Shown in pieces: positions 1 to 5,402 of a stretch of DNA of 7,399 nucleotides. Under the pieces are notes generated by a model, which was given only the letters and a program-made list of their open reading frames with translations, did not search any database and was not told the origin of the DNA. This DNA is from Flavobacteriaceae bacterium (GTDB lineage Bacteria; Bacteroidota; Bacteroidia; Flavobacteriales; Flavobacteriaceae), in NCBI GenBank assembly GCA_030618945.1, contig JAUXCI010000125.1:1-7399 (forward strand), in the 5' to 3' direction. The stretch's first letter is position 1; each line of letters opens with the position of its first letter. A program made the translations under genes and the position numbers.

Positions 1-1
1 A

Positions 2-217
2 CCAAGTGAAAGGGGCGCCCAGTTATCGATCAGGGTAATCCATAGTGATCGTTCCTTATTTGATGAAATAAGTAAGCAGGGGGTAATCGCTGATTGGAGA
101 GAGCCTGACGTCATCAGAATTGCTCCAGCACCTTTGTACAACAGTTTTATGGATGTATATAAATTTGTTCAAATTTTAAAAGAGTCCTTAAACAAGACTA
201 AAGGAGCTTTTAAGTGA
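2..217 (+). CDS. kynU: Kynureninase, C-terminal fragment (5' end outside window)
   Basis: This is the last 71 codons of an open frame that enters from the left edge and ends at TGA 215-217. Kynureninase is a cytoplasmic PLP enzyme (EC 3.7.1.3) that cleaves kynurenine or 3-hydroxykynurenine to anthranilate or 3-hydroxyanthranilate plus alanine. The fragment begins with a GAQLSI-like strand, continues through GVIADWREPDVIRIAP, and reaches PLYNSFMDVYKFV. These are the conserved C-terminal segments of bacterial and animal kynureninases (recognised from memory, not by search). The PLP lysine lies upstream and cannot be checked. The end is normal for the family, so the gene is cut only by the window edge. 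The next gene starts 102 bases downstream with its own promoter-like sequence, so co-transcription is uncertain. Confidence 0.88.
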   Translation, partial: PSERGAQLSIRVIHSDRSLFDEISKQGVIADWREPDVIRIAPAPLYNSFMDVYKFVQILKESLNKTKGAFK

Positions 218-232
218 AATTACATTTCAGTT
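212..232 (+). terminator. Weak hairpin at the kynureninase stop codon
   Basis: TGAAAT (215-220, containing the stop codon) and ATTTCA (224-229) form a perfect 6-bp inverted repeat with a 3-base loop. It can be extended by two A-T pairs past a G-G mismatch. No U-tract follows, so it is at best a weak 3'-end stabilising hairpin and not a clear intrinsic terminator. Confidence 0.2.
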
Positions 233-243
233 CTACGCGATTA

Positions 244-270
244 GATATAAAAAAAAGACTAATTTATATC
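244..270. repeat. 8-bp inverted repeat upstream of the small-gene promoter
   Basis: GATATAAA (244-251) and TTTATATC (263-270) are perfect reverse complements separated by 11 bases. The right arm overlaps the upstream block shared with the nos promoter (266-278). It lies about 25 bases upstream of the -7 box at 295-302, a position where an operator could sit. It is A/T-rich, so chance occurrence is possible. Confidence 0.35.
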
Positions 271-303
271 ATGTTTTTCTATATCTACACCACTTAATTT
301 TGT
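266..303 (+). promoter_or_regulatory. Promoter with two-block element shared with the nos promoter
   Basis: A Bacteroidota -7 box TAATTTTG (295-302, consensus TAnnTTTG) lies 17 bases before the start codon of the 59-codon gene, giving a predicted short leader. Sixteen bases upstream of it is ATATCATGTTTTT (266-278). Both blocks, with the same 16-base gap, recur at 5396-5433 ahead of the fasciclin/cytochrome/nosZ operon. No good TTG -33 box is visible; the T-run 274-278 occupies that position. This would fit a promoter that needs an activator. The promoter call rests on the consensus match and position; shared regulation is inferred. Confidence 0.55.
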
Positions 304-319
304 TTAAAAATCAAAAACT

Positions 320-499
320 ATGAATGACGAAAAAAAATGCCTTGTATGCCAGAGGGGACAGATTGAAATGCCGGTAACAAAATTTTACCATAAGGACGCT
401 TCTTTTTATATCTGTGCCCAACACATTCCAATTTTAATTCACGATCCGCAAAAACTGGTAGGTCTATTACCAGATGCCGACAAAATGGAAGGCGCATAA
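320..499 (+). CDS. Small Cys/His (zinc-ribbon-like) conserved hypothetical protein, 59 aa
   Basis: A complete 59-codon frame runs from ATG 320 to TAA 497-499. The protein has a C7-x2-C10 pair near the N-terminus and a C32-x2-H35 pair after an aromatic segment. Together these look like a single-zinc knuckle or ribbon. The middle (CAQHIPILIHDP) and the leucine/proline-rich tail (KLVGLLPDADK) contain no membrane segment or signal peptide, so it is probably cytoplasmic. It follows kynureninase by 102 bases and ends against the terminator of the convergent pruA gene. Support for a real gene comes from a consensus promoter at the right distance, a patterned Cys/His arrangement and a clean stop at the terminator. 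I cannot name a family. Its promoter resembles that of the nos operon, which hints at a redox- or oxygen-linked condition of expression (inference). Confidence 0.7.
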   Translation: MNDEKKCLVCQRGQIEMPVTKFYHKDASFYICAQHIPILIHDPQKLVGLLPDADKMEGA

Positions 500-529
500 A
501 AAAAAGCCCAGAATTTTTTTCCGGGCTTT
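498..529 (-). terminator. Intrinsic terminator of pruA, between convergent genes
   Basis: AAAGCCC (503-509) pairs with GGGCTTT (523-529). Inside it, after an A/C mismatch, GAA (511-513) pairs with TTC (519-521), leaving a T-rich loop. Read on the minus strand, the stem is followed by a run of eight T (plus-strand A 498-505, partly in the stem), a proper U-tract for stopping pruA transcription. On the plus strand the tail after the stem is GATATT, so it would be only a poor terminator for the small gene. Confidence 0.8.
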
Positions 530-549
530 GATATTAAATATTTACAAGT

Positions 550-2178
550 TTATTCTCCCAAAAAAGGATATCTATAATCGGTTGGAGGGACAAAAGTTTC
601 TTTAAGCGTACGATTAGAAACCCAACGTAACAAATTCCAAATGGAGCCTGCTTTGTCATTGGTACCTGATCCTCTCGCTCCACCAAATGGTTGTTGTCCT
701 ACAACGGCACCTGTTGGTTTATCATTAATATAGAAGTTACCTGCAGCATTTTCAAGTTTGTCTGTGGCAAGATCAATAATATATCTATCTTGACTAAAGA
801 TGGCTCCTGTTAAGGCATATTCACCAGTTTTATCAACCAAATCCAAAACATCTTCCCATTGGTCATCTTCATAAACATAAATGGTTATGATTGGGCCGAA
901 TAATTCAGTACACATGGTTTCATATTGAGGATTAGTTGTGAGAATAACAGTTGGCTCTATAAAATAACCAACAGAATCATCATAACCACCTCCAACGATG
1001 ATCTCTGCATCAGTATCTTTTTTGGCCTGATCTAAGTAACCGGATAGTTTTTTAAAGGCTCTGTTGTCAATAACGGCATTGATGAAATTTGAAGAATCAC
1101 CAGGTGTACCCGTTTTAAAGGAATTCACATCGGCGATCACAAATTCACGAATGTCATTCCATAGACTTTTTGGTAAATAAGCTCTTGACGCTGCTGAACA
1201 TTTTTGACCTTGGTATTCAAAGGCCCCTCTAGAAATAGCTGTAGCTACTGCTTTAGCTTTGGATGATGGGTGTGCCCATATAAAATCTTTCCCTCCTGTT
1301 TCACCAACTATTCTTGGGTATGACTTATAGAATTTCGCATTCTTACCAATGGTTTCCCAAAAACTATCAAAAACAGGTGTTGATCCTGTAAAGTGGACCC
1401 CGGAAAAATCTTTATTATTTAAAAGGACGTCTGTAATAGTGCCGGAGTTTCCTGTAACCATATTAATAACGCCATCGGGTAAGCCAGCTTCCTTGAATAA
1501 TTCCATGATCACATTGGCAGAATATACTTGTGAACGGGCAGGCTTCCATATCACAACATTACCCATCATAGCAGGTGCAGCAGGTAAATTTCCTGCTATT
1601 GCCGTAAAATTGAAAGGGGTGATGGCATATACAAATCCTTCTAAAGGCCTGTATTGCATTCTGTTCCATACTCCAGGAGAAGATTCTGGTTGGTTGCTAT
1701 AGATTTGAGTCATAAACTCAACATTGAATCTTAAAAAGTCAATTAATTCACAAGACGCATCAATTTCCCCCTGCATTACATTTTTTGACTGGGCAATCAT
1801 GGTGGCCGCAACCATTCTGTATCTATACGGACCAGCTAATAAATCAGCAGCTTTTAAAAAGATAGCAGCTCTGTGCTCCCAACTGGTTTTGGCCCATTTT
1901 TCTCTTGCTTCAGCAGCTTTCACCACGGCAAGTTCAATGTGTTCTTTGTCTGCCATATGATATTTACCGACGCAGTGTTTGTGGTCATGAGGTGGGTGGA
2001 TGTCTACAGTGTTACCAGTTCTGTATTCTTTTCCTCCAATATAAAAAGGGATGTCAACCTGTTCGTTGAACATTTTGTTATAGGTATCTATTAAATCCGT
2101 GTGTTCAACTGACCCAGGAACGTAAGCGTTAACAGGCTCATTGACAGCTTTTGGAACTTTGAAAAATCCGTTTGACAT
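550..2178 (-). CDS. pruA: L-glutamate gamma-semialdehyde dehydrogenase (1-pyrroline-5-carboxylate dehydrogenase)
   Basis: This 542-residue aldehyde dehydrogenase catalyses the second step of proline catabolism, NAD-dependent oxidation of glutamate semialdehyde/P5C to glutamate (EC 1.2.1.88), in the cytoplasm. Visible ALDH landmarks are the PFNFTA oxyanion segment with N190, WKPA (211-214), FTGST (263-267), the general base E293 in GETGGKDF, the nucleophile C327 in GQKCSAASR, and E425 in ELFGP for NAD ribose. The C-terminal NFYINDKPTGAVVGQQPFGG block (481-500) is diagnostic of P5C dehydrogenase. Length and sequence resemble the mitochondrial ALDH4A1 type (about 540-560 aa), not the bifunctional PutA of proteobacteria, so a separate proline dehydrogenase should exist elsewhere. 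The start MSNGFF fits the family and lies 42 bases from a -7 box at 2221-2228. A strong terminator follows the stop. The antisense frames inside it are shadows. Confidence 0.96.
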   Translation of the reverse strand: MSNGFFKVPKAVNEPVNAYVPGSVEHTDLIDTYNKMFNEQVDIPFYIGGKEYRTGNTVDIHPPHDHKHCVGKYHMADKEHIELAVVKAAEAREKWAKTSWEHRAAIFLKAADLLAGPYRYRMVAATMIAQSKNVMQGEIDASCELIDFLRFNVEFMTQIYSNQPESSPGVWNRMQYRPLEGFVYAITPFNFTAIAGNLPAAPAMMGNVVIWKPARSQVYSANVIMELFKEAGLPDGVINMVTGNSGTITDVLLNNKDFSGVHFTGSTPVFDSFWETIGKNAKFYKSYPRIVGETGGKDFIWAHPSSKAKAVATAISRGAFEYQGQKCSAASRAYLPKSLWNDIREFVIADVNSFKTGTPGDSSNFINAVIDNRAFKKLSGYLDQAKKDTDAEIIVGGGYDDSVGYFIEPTVILTTNPQYETMCTELFGPIITIYVYEDDQWEDVLDLVDKTGEYALTGAIFSQDRYIIDLATDKLENAAGNFYINDKPTGAVVGQQPFGGARGSGTNDKAGSIWNLLRWVSNRTLKETFVPPTDYRYPFLGE

Positions 2179-2220
2179 ATAGTTTAATATTTATATTTTA
2201 CAATTATTAATAAGTGGTCG

Positions 2221-2228
2221 CAAAGGTA
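2221..2228 (-). promoter_or_regulatory. pruA promoter, -7 box
   Basis: On the minus strand this reads TACCTTTG, a full match to the Bacteroidota -7 consensus TAnnTTTG. It lies 42 bases upstream of the pruA start codon, so the leader would be about 35-40 bases. No convincing TTG -33 element is seen. The box is one half of a divergent promoter pair with the one at 2271-2278. Confidence 0.6.
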
Positions 2229-2270
2229 CAAATAATGTAAGATTTTTAAGAATTAGCTTAAGGTAAATAT

Positions 2271-2278
2271 TAACTTTG
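2271..2278 (+). promoter_or_regulatory. NRDE/TANGO2-like gene promoter, -7 box
   Basis: TAACTTTG matches TAnnTTTG and lies 41 bases ahead of the start codon at 2320. The -33 region (around 2246-2255) has only TTA-type sequence. The two divergent -7 boxes in this 141-base intergenic region are 42 bases apart, so upstream elements of the two promoters share the same DNA and could be co-regulated. Confidence 0.55.
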
Positions 2279-2319
2279 TTACAATAATATTTTTAAATTA
2301 AATTGTTTCTTATTTTATT

Positions 2320-2994
2320 ATGTGTACTGTAACTTTTTTGCCTCTAAGGGGCGATGATTTTATTTTCACTTCCAGCCGGGACGTAGGTTTTCAAAGAGCA
2401 ATAGCTGAGAGACCAAAGAGTTATCTGGAAAGCGGTGTGGAATTGTGTTATCCTAAAGACGGTAAAGCTGGTGGAACATGGATTGGAACCAGCCGCAACA
2501 ACCGGCTGATCTGTTTGCTAAACGGAGGTTTTAAAAATCATAAAAGGAAAGAATTTTATCCTAAAAGCAGGGGCTTGATTGTAAAGGAACTATTGATTGC
2601 TGAAAACTTTGAAACGGCTTGTAAGCAAATTGACCTGCATAACATTGAACCTTTTACTTTGGTAGGGATTATCTGGGAAGAGAAACTGCGTTTATTTGAG
2701 TTTGTTTGGGACGGTGAATTAAGGTATTTTAAAGAATTAGCGCCAAGCCCTTTTATTTGGTCATCCTCTACTTTATATGACGATCCTATGAAAAGAATGA
2801 GAATTGATTGGTTCAACAAATGGCTTTCATCAAATGATATATCTTCAAAAGGAATTTTAGATTTTCACAAAAATGCTGGAATTGGAGATCCAGAGATAGA
2901 TGTGTTTATGAAACGGGAAAAAGTCGGTACAGTGAGTATCACTCAGGTTTCAAAAATCCGAAACGATGTTGATATGGTTTATAAAGCTTTCTGA
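2320..2994 (+). CDS. NRDE/TANGO2 family protein
   Basis: This 224-residue protein begins MCTVTF, the hallmark of the NRDE (TANGO2, transport and Golgi organisation 2) family, whose fold is that of N-terminal-nucleophile hydrolases. C2 would become the N-terminal residue after Met removal. The motif that names the family, N-R-D-E, appears here as S19-R20-D21-V22, so only R-D is kept. GGTWIG (51-56) and SRGLIVKELL (83-92), both typical of the family, follow. There is no signal peptide or membrane segment, so it is cytoplasmic. TANGO2 homologues have been linked to haem trafficking and metabolite handling in eukaryotes and some bacteria; the function of this paralogue is not known. It has its own promoter, diverges from pruA, and its TGA abuts the TGA of the convergent DUF3667 gene. 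Family call is confident, function is not. Confidence 0.85.
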   Translation: MCTVTFLPLRGDDFIFTSSRDVGFQRAIAERPKSYLESGVELCYPKDGKAGGTWIGTSRNNRLICLLNGGFKNHKRKEFYPKSRGLIVKELLIAENFETACKQIDLHNIEPFTLVGIIWEEKLRLFEFVWDGELRYFKELAPSPFIWSSSTLYDDPMKRMRIDWFNKWLSSNDISSKGILDFHKNAGIGDPEIDVFMKREKVGTVSITQVSKIRNDVDMVYKAF

Positions 2995-3006
2995 TCAGAT
3001 CAGAAA
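2988..3006. terminator. Perfect palindrome spanning two abutting stop codons (candidate bidirectional terminator)
   Basis: TTTCTGATC (2988-2996) and GATCAGAAA (2998-3006) are exact reverse complements around a single central A. The plus-strand stop (2992-2994) and the minus-strand stop (2995-2997) both lie inside it. As RNA it can fold with a 7-bp stem and a 5-base loop in either direction, extendable by GC with a one-base bulge. No long U-tract follows on either strand. Terminator function is therefore inferred from position. Confidence 0.45.
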
Positions 3007-4455
3007 AGCAAAGAAAGAAATGATGACACCTCCCAATGTGGCCAAAATCATAAATGAAAAGTTGAGTATCAAATATTTAATAAGGGTTTTAAACCAGCCT
3101 TGGCCATAAAATGTTTTCATAGCCATGTAGAGATAAATCAGAAAAAGAAGTAAGAAGATCCATGGAACAGAACTTGAATCTATGACTCTTCCAAGAATGA
3201 TAAAGAGCAAAAGCAGCATAAAAAATACAGTTTGGGTGTGAAAGACAAATACGAGGTTTTCAGTGTAATTGAATTTTCTTCTGATATAAAGCAAAGAAAC
3301 CATCAGTGTAAAAACCGGTAATAATAAAAACAGGGCAACAGAAATTCTTGACAGAATCCGATCGATTAATTCAGTTCCATAACCTTTAGGATCTTCGATA
3401 GCTTCATTCCAATCCTTTGATTTGGTATAAAGAAATATGTTCCAATAATTTTTTTCATATCCTAGATCATCAAGTGCCTGCACTACATCTGTATCAGCTT
3501 TCTTTTCATACTCCATAAAGATCATTACCTTTTTAAGCATGCCATCAATGTCGTTTTCTGATTCTTCTTTGCTGGAACGACTAATCAACGACTGAGGGAT
3601 AACATAGTCTATATTTTTGGAAATAAAAATTTCTTTTATACGAGAGATCGCCATCTCTTTCAAAACCGACTTTTTCGAAATTTCTGCCCACCCTTCTCTA
3701 AAATCATCCCATTCGTTGACCATGACATTGTTTTCTGGAATGGTTATGACTTGTGCTTTTTTATGAATGGATACCAATAAGGATTCCATTACCGAATCCT
3801 TTTGTGCTTTTGTACTATTTTCATTTTCAAAAACTACTAGTGAATTGGAATCATTGAAAAGTGAATCAACATAATGAAGCATTATTTTTTCGTGTTCCTT
3901 TAAGCTGTCCTTTACCTCAGCATCAGTCACAACACCGGGACCTATTTTATTTATTCCCTTGCGGAGATCAGAAATAGCAGCAGAGTCTAGGCCAAGATCA
4001 GGATTTTGTATTTCTTTCAGGGTAGCACTTTTAATGGTATCAAGGGCCATTAAAGCATTATCCTTATCAATTTCATTCAATGAAATCAAAGACTTTTCAC
4101 CTCCTGGTTTAAACTGATCAATCGTTTTAAAAATACTAATGAGCAGGAAAAAAAGGATGGTGATATGAAGATATAATTTAAACGGATTCACATAACTTAT
4201 CCTCCTTCCGGCAACATAATTCTTGGTTACGTATCCAGGTTTGAAAATAAGGGCAACGACTGTATTCAAAAGTCGGCTATCAAAAGAAAGGAAATCATCA
4301 AAATAGGCCGAAAGATATTGTTTCAGACTCACCTTTTTGAGATCATTGACCTGCCCACATTGAGAACAAAAATTATCATCTTCCGAAATGTCATTTTCGC
4401 AATTCAAACACTTATTTCCACGAATATTCTTTGTAAATCTCGTTATAGATTTCAT
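2995..4455 (-). CDS. DUF3667 zinc-ribbon membrane protein
   Basis: This 486-residue protein has an N-terminal zinc ribbon (C16-x2-C19 and C30-x2-C33 in a CSQCGQ context). The DUF3667 core follows: DSRLLNTVVALIFKPGYVTKNYVAGRRISYVNPFKLYL (59-96), leading into transmembrane segment 1 (about 91-110). A hydrophilic region of about 260 residues (111-370) comes next, then four more membrane segments (about 371-391, 401-421, 431-448, 458-486). Arg/Lys positions before segment 1, after segment 2 (IRRK) and after segment 4 place the ribbon in the cytoplasm and the large insert in the periplasm (positive-inside rule; inference). The insert is Asp/Glu/Lys/Ser-rich and unusually long for a family that I recall as mostly membrane segments. 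DUF3667 is common in Bacteroidota and has no known function. It starts 38 bases after the apaG stop with no clear promoter between, so the two are probably co-transcribed. Confidence 0.82.
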   Translation of the reverse strand: MKSITRFTKNIRGNKCLNCENDISEDDNFCSQCGQVNDLKKVSLKQYLSAYFDDFLSFDSRLLNTVVALIFKPGYVTKNYVAGRRISYVNPFKLYLHITILFFLLISIFKTIDQFKPGGEKSLISLNEIDKDNALMALDTIKSATLKEIQNPDLGLDSAAISDLRKGINKIGPGVVTDAEVKDSLKEHEKIMLHYVDSLFNDSNSLVVFENENSTKAQKDSVMESLLVSIHKKAQVITIPENNVMVNEWDDFREGWAEISKKSVLKEMAISRIKEIFISKNIDYVIPQSLISRSSKEESENDIDGMLKKVMIFMEYEKKADTDVVQALDDLGYEKNYWNIFLYTKSKDWNEAIEDPKGYGTELIDRILSRISVALFLLLPVFTLMVSLLYIRRKFNYTENLVFVFHTQTVFFMLLLLFIILGRVIDSSSVPWIFLLLFLIYLYMAMKTFYGQGWFKTLIKYLILNFSFMILATLGGVIISFFAFLI

Positions 4456-4493
4456 AAATGAAGCTGTCGTCCCAAGATTTAAAAGTAAGAAAA

Positions 4494-4880
4494 TTAATTA
4501 AAAGTAGCGGGAAGCATTAGCTGAAAGGTTGGAATTGCAACTCTGAACTTTTCTGAAGTGGTAAAATTAATCATGTTATAATGTCCGCTCATTGATCCAA
4601 TGGGGGAGGCCAAAAAGCAATGAGAAGAGTAGGTATAAGTTTGTTTAGGTTTTAGGATAGGTTTTTTACCTATAACACCCTCGCCTTCAACAATTTCTAA
4701 ATCATTTAAAGAATCAAAAATATTCCATCTCCGGCTTAAAAGTTGCACGGAATCACTGCTCTGATTTTCTATGGTAACACTATAACTAAAGGCGTAATAC
4801 ACCTTCGAATTTTGGAAGCGATTACCTTCAAAATTTGTGATTATTGATATTTTAATACCTTTTGTAACTTGTTGAACCAT
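4494..4880 (-). CDS. apaG: ApaG domain protein
   Basis: This 128-residue protein matches the whole ApaG family length (about 125 aa). ApaG is a small cytoplasmic beta-sandwich (fibronectin-III-like) protein. Mutants of enteric apaG show altered Co2+ resistance and Mg2+ handling, but its molecular activity is unsettled. Recognisable family blocks are YAFSYSVTIENQS (28-40), LLSRRWNIFD (47-56), EGEGVIGKKPILKPKQTYTY (60-79) and SPIGSMSGHYNM (92-103). The start at MVQQVTKGI lies just after a -7 box and an inverted repeat. It lies between an upstream Rrf2 regulator gene and a downstream DUF3667 gene, all on the minus strand. In enterobacteria apaG sits with ksgA/apaH, which are not seen here. Confidence 0.92.
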   Translation of the reverse strand: MVQQVTKGIKISIITNFEGNRFQNSKVYYAFSYSVTIENQSSDSVQLLSRRWNIFDSLNDLEIVEGEGVIGKKPILKPKQTYTYSSHCFLASPIGSMSGHYNMINFTTSEKFRVAIPTFQLMLPATFN

Positions 4881-4885
4881 AGCTT

Positions 4886-4903
4886 GTCAATAAATAAATT
4901 GAC
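4886..4903. repeat. Inverted repeat in the apaG leader
   Basis: GTCAAT (4886-4891) and ATTGAC (4898-4903) are perfect reverse complements with a 6-base A/T spacer. The repeat lies between the -7 box (4908-4915) and the apaG start codon. It could be an operator just downstream of the transcription start or a small leader hairpin. The arms are short, so this is tentative. Confidence 0.3.
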
Positions 4904-4907
4904 TGCG

Positions 4908-4915
4908 CAAAGATA
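4908..4915 (-). promoter_or_regulatory. apaG promoter, -7 box
   Basis: On the minus strand this is TATCTTTG (TAnnTTTG), 27 bases upstream of the apaG start codon and within the 44-base gap after the Rrf2 gene. It gives apaG-DUF3667 their own promoter, although read-through from rrf2 is also possible since no strong terminator is present between them. Confidence 0.5.
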
Positions 4916-4924
4916 TGAATTATT

Positions 4925-5353
4925 TTAAAAAATAACGGATCTTCCTTTTTTTGTCTCTTCAGCGAACTCAGCAATGCTTCTTTTTTTTAGATTTGAAACC
5001 AATTTCTTTCTTAAGGGAGCGCCTAAATGATGTATCGAACAGGGGTTTTCATCACTGCAATGAGGCAAGCCTATAAAACAGGAATTAAAGTTGTCTAATC
5101 CGTCAATACATTCTATGATCGACATAAGATTACCCGACAATTGTTTGTTAGTTAGATTGTAGCCACCCTTCGGCCCTTTGCTTGATTCAATAATTTTTTC
5201 TTTGCTCAAAATTTGAAATATTTTAGCAAGAAAAGGCTGGGGAACATTGATTTTCTCACCCACTTCTTTTGATCCTAATTTATTGTTTCCTGAAGCGTGT
5301 AAAGCGAGATAAATTACTCCCCTGATCGCATATTTACTTTGATTGCTTAACAT
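4925..5353 (-). CDS. Rrf2 family transcriptional regulator, IscR/NsrR-like, divergent from the nos operon
   Basis: This 142-residue protein is a full-length Rrf2 regulator. An N-terminal winged helix (MLSNQSKYAIRGVIYLALHA, then INVPQPFLAKIFQILSK at about 35-51 as recognition helix) is followed by the wing GPKGGYNL (60-67). A dimerisation helix and a Cys-bearing loop come after. Cysteines at 92, 99 and 105 plus H108 lie at nearly the same places as the [2Fe-2S] ligands of E. coli IscR (C92, C98, C104, H107) and the [4Fe-4S] ligands of NsrR, so it probably binds an Fe-S cluster. C82 is extra. It is divergently placed, 122 bases from a nos operon, so an NO- or redox-sensing control of that operon is likely (inference). 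A -7 box directly before the ATG suggests a leaderless or nearly leaderless mRNA, and an inverted repeat covering it suggests self-regulation. Confidence 0.9.
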   Translation of the reverse strand: MLSNQSKYAIRGVIYLALHASGNNKLGSKEVGEKINVPQPFLAKIFQILSKEKIIESSKGPKGGYNLTNKQLSGNLMSIIECIDGLDNFNSCFIGLPHCSDENPCSIHHLGAPLRKKLVSNLKKRSIAEFAEETKKGRSVIF

Positions 5354-5354
5354 A

Positions 5355-5381
5355 ATGCAAATTTAAAAAAGATAAATGCAT
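5355..5381. promoter_or_regulatory. Inverted repeat over the rrf2 promoter, candidate Rrf2 operator
   Basis: ATGCA (5355-5359) and TGCAT (5377-5381) are exact reverse complements 17 bases apart; allowing a two-base bulge the arms lengthen to ATGCAAATTTA against TAAATGCAT. The right half read on the minus strand, GGATGCATTT, resembles the NsrR half-site of enterobacteria (AAGATGCATTT). The repeat covers the -7 box of rrf2, so a bound regulator would block its transcription. The spacing differs from the classic NsrR site. Confidence 0.4.
5358..5365 (-). promoter_or_regulatory. rrf2 promoter, -7 box next to the start codon
   Basis: On the minus strand TAAATTTG matches TAnnTTTG and is followed by CATT and then the ATG. 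The expected transcription start, about five bases past the box, falls on or next to the A of ATG. The start codon choice is supported by the family N-terminus (MLSNQSKYA), so the mRNA would be leaderless or nearly so. Confidence 0.45.
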
Positions 5382-5388
5382 CCTTTAT

Positions 5389-5402
5389 ATGATTAATATC
5401 AT
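5389..5402. promoter_or_regulatory. FNR/CRP-type inverted repeat upstream of the nos promoter
   Basis: ATGAT (5389-5393) and ATCAT (5398-5402) are perfect reverse complements with a 4-base spacer. This is the layout of FNR and DNR sites (TTGAT-N4-ATCAA) with only the outermost base of each half changed. Its centre at 5395.5 is about 41-42 bases upstream of the transcription start expected from the -7 box at 5425-5432, the classical class II activator position. Confidence 0.5.

Noticed and set aside
1349..2094. Several plus-strand open frames (about 73-117 codons) inside pruA
   Set aside because: They lie antisense to a confidently identified pruA frame, have no family-like motifs and no promoter, and overlap each other in different frames. 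They are shadows of its codon pattern.
2556..2819. Minus-strand 87-codon frame inside the NRDE-family gene
   Set aside because: Antisense to a clear family member, with low-complexity sequence and no recognisable domain or promoter.
4918..4933. A/T-only inverted repeat TTATTTT/AAAATAA at the rrf2 stop codon, considered as a terminator
   Set aside because: It has no G-C pairs and almost no loop, so it would not form a stable terminator; A/T-rich intergenic DNA produces such repeats by chance.
5371..5382. GATAAATGCATC considered as a complete NsrR-type operator by itself
   Set aside because: Only one half resembles the known half-site and the two ends are not symmetric. It is reported only as the right arm of the longer 5355-5381 repeat.
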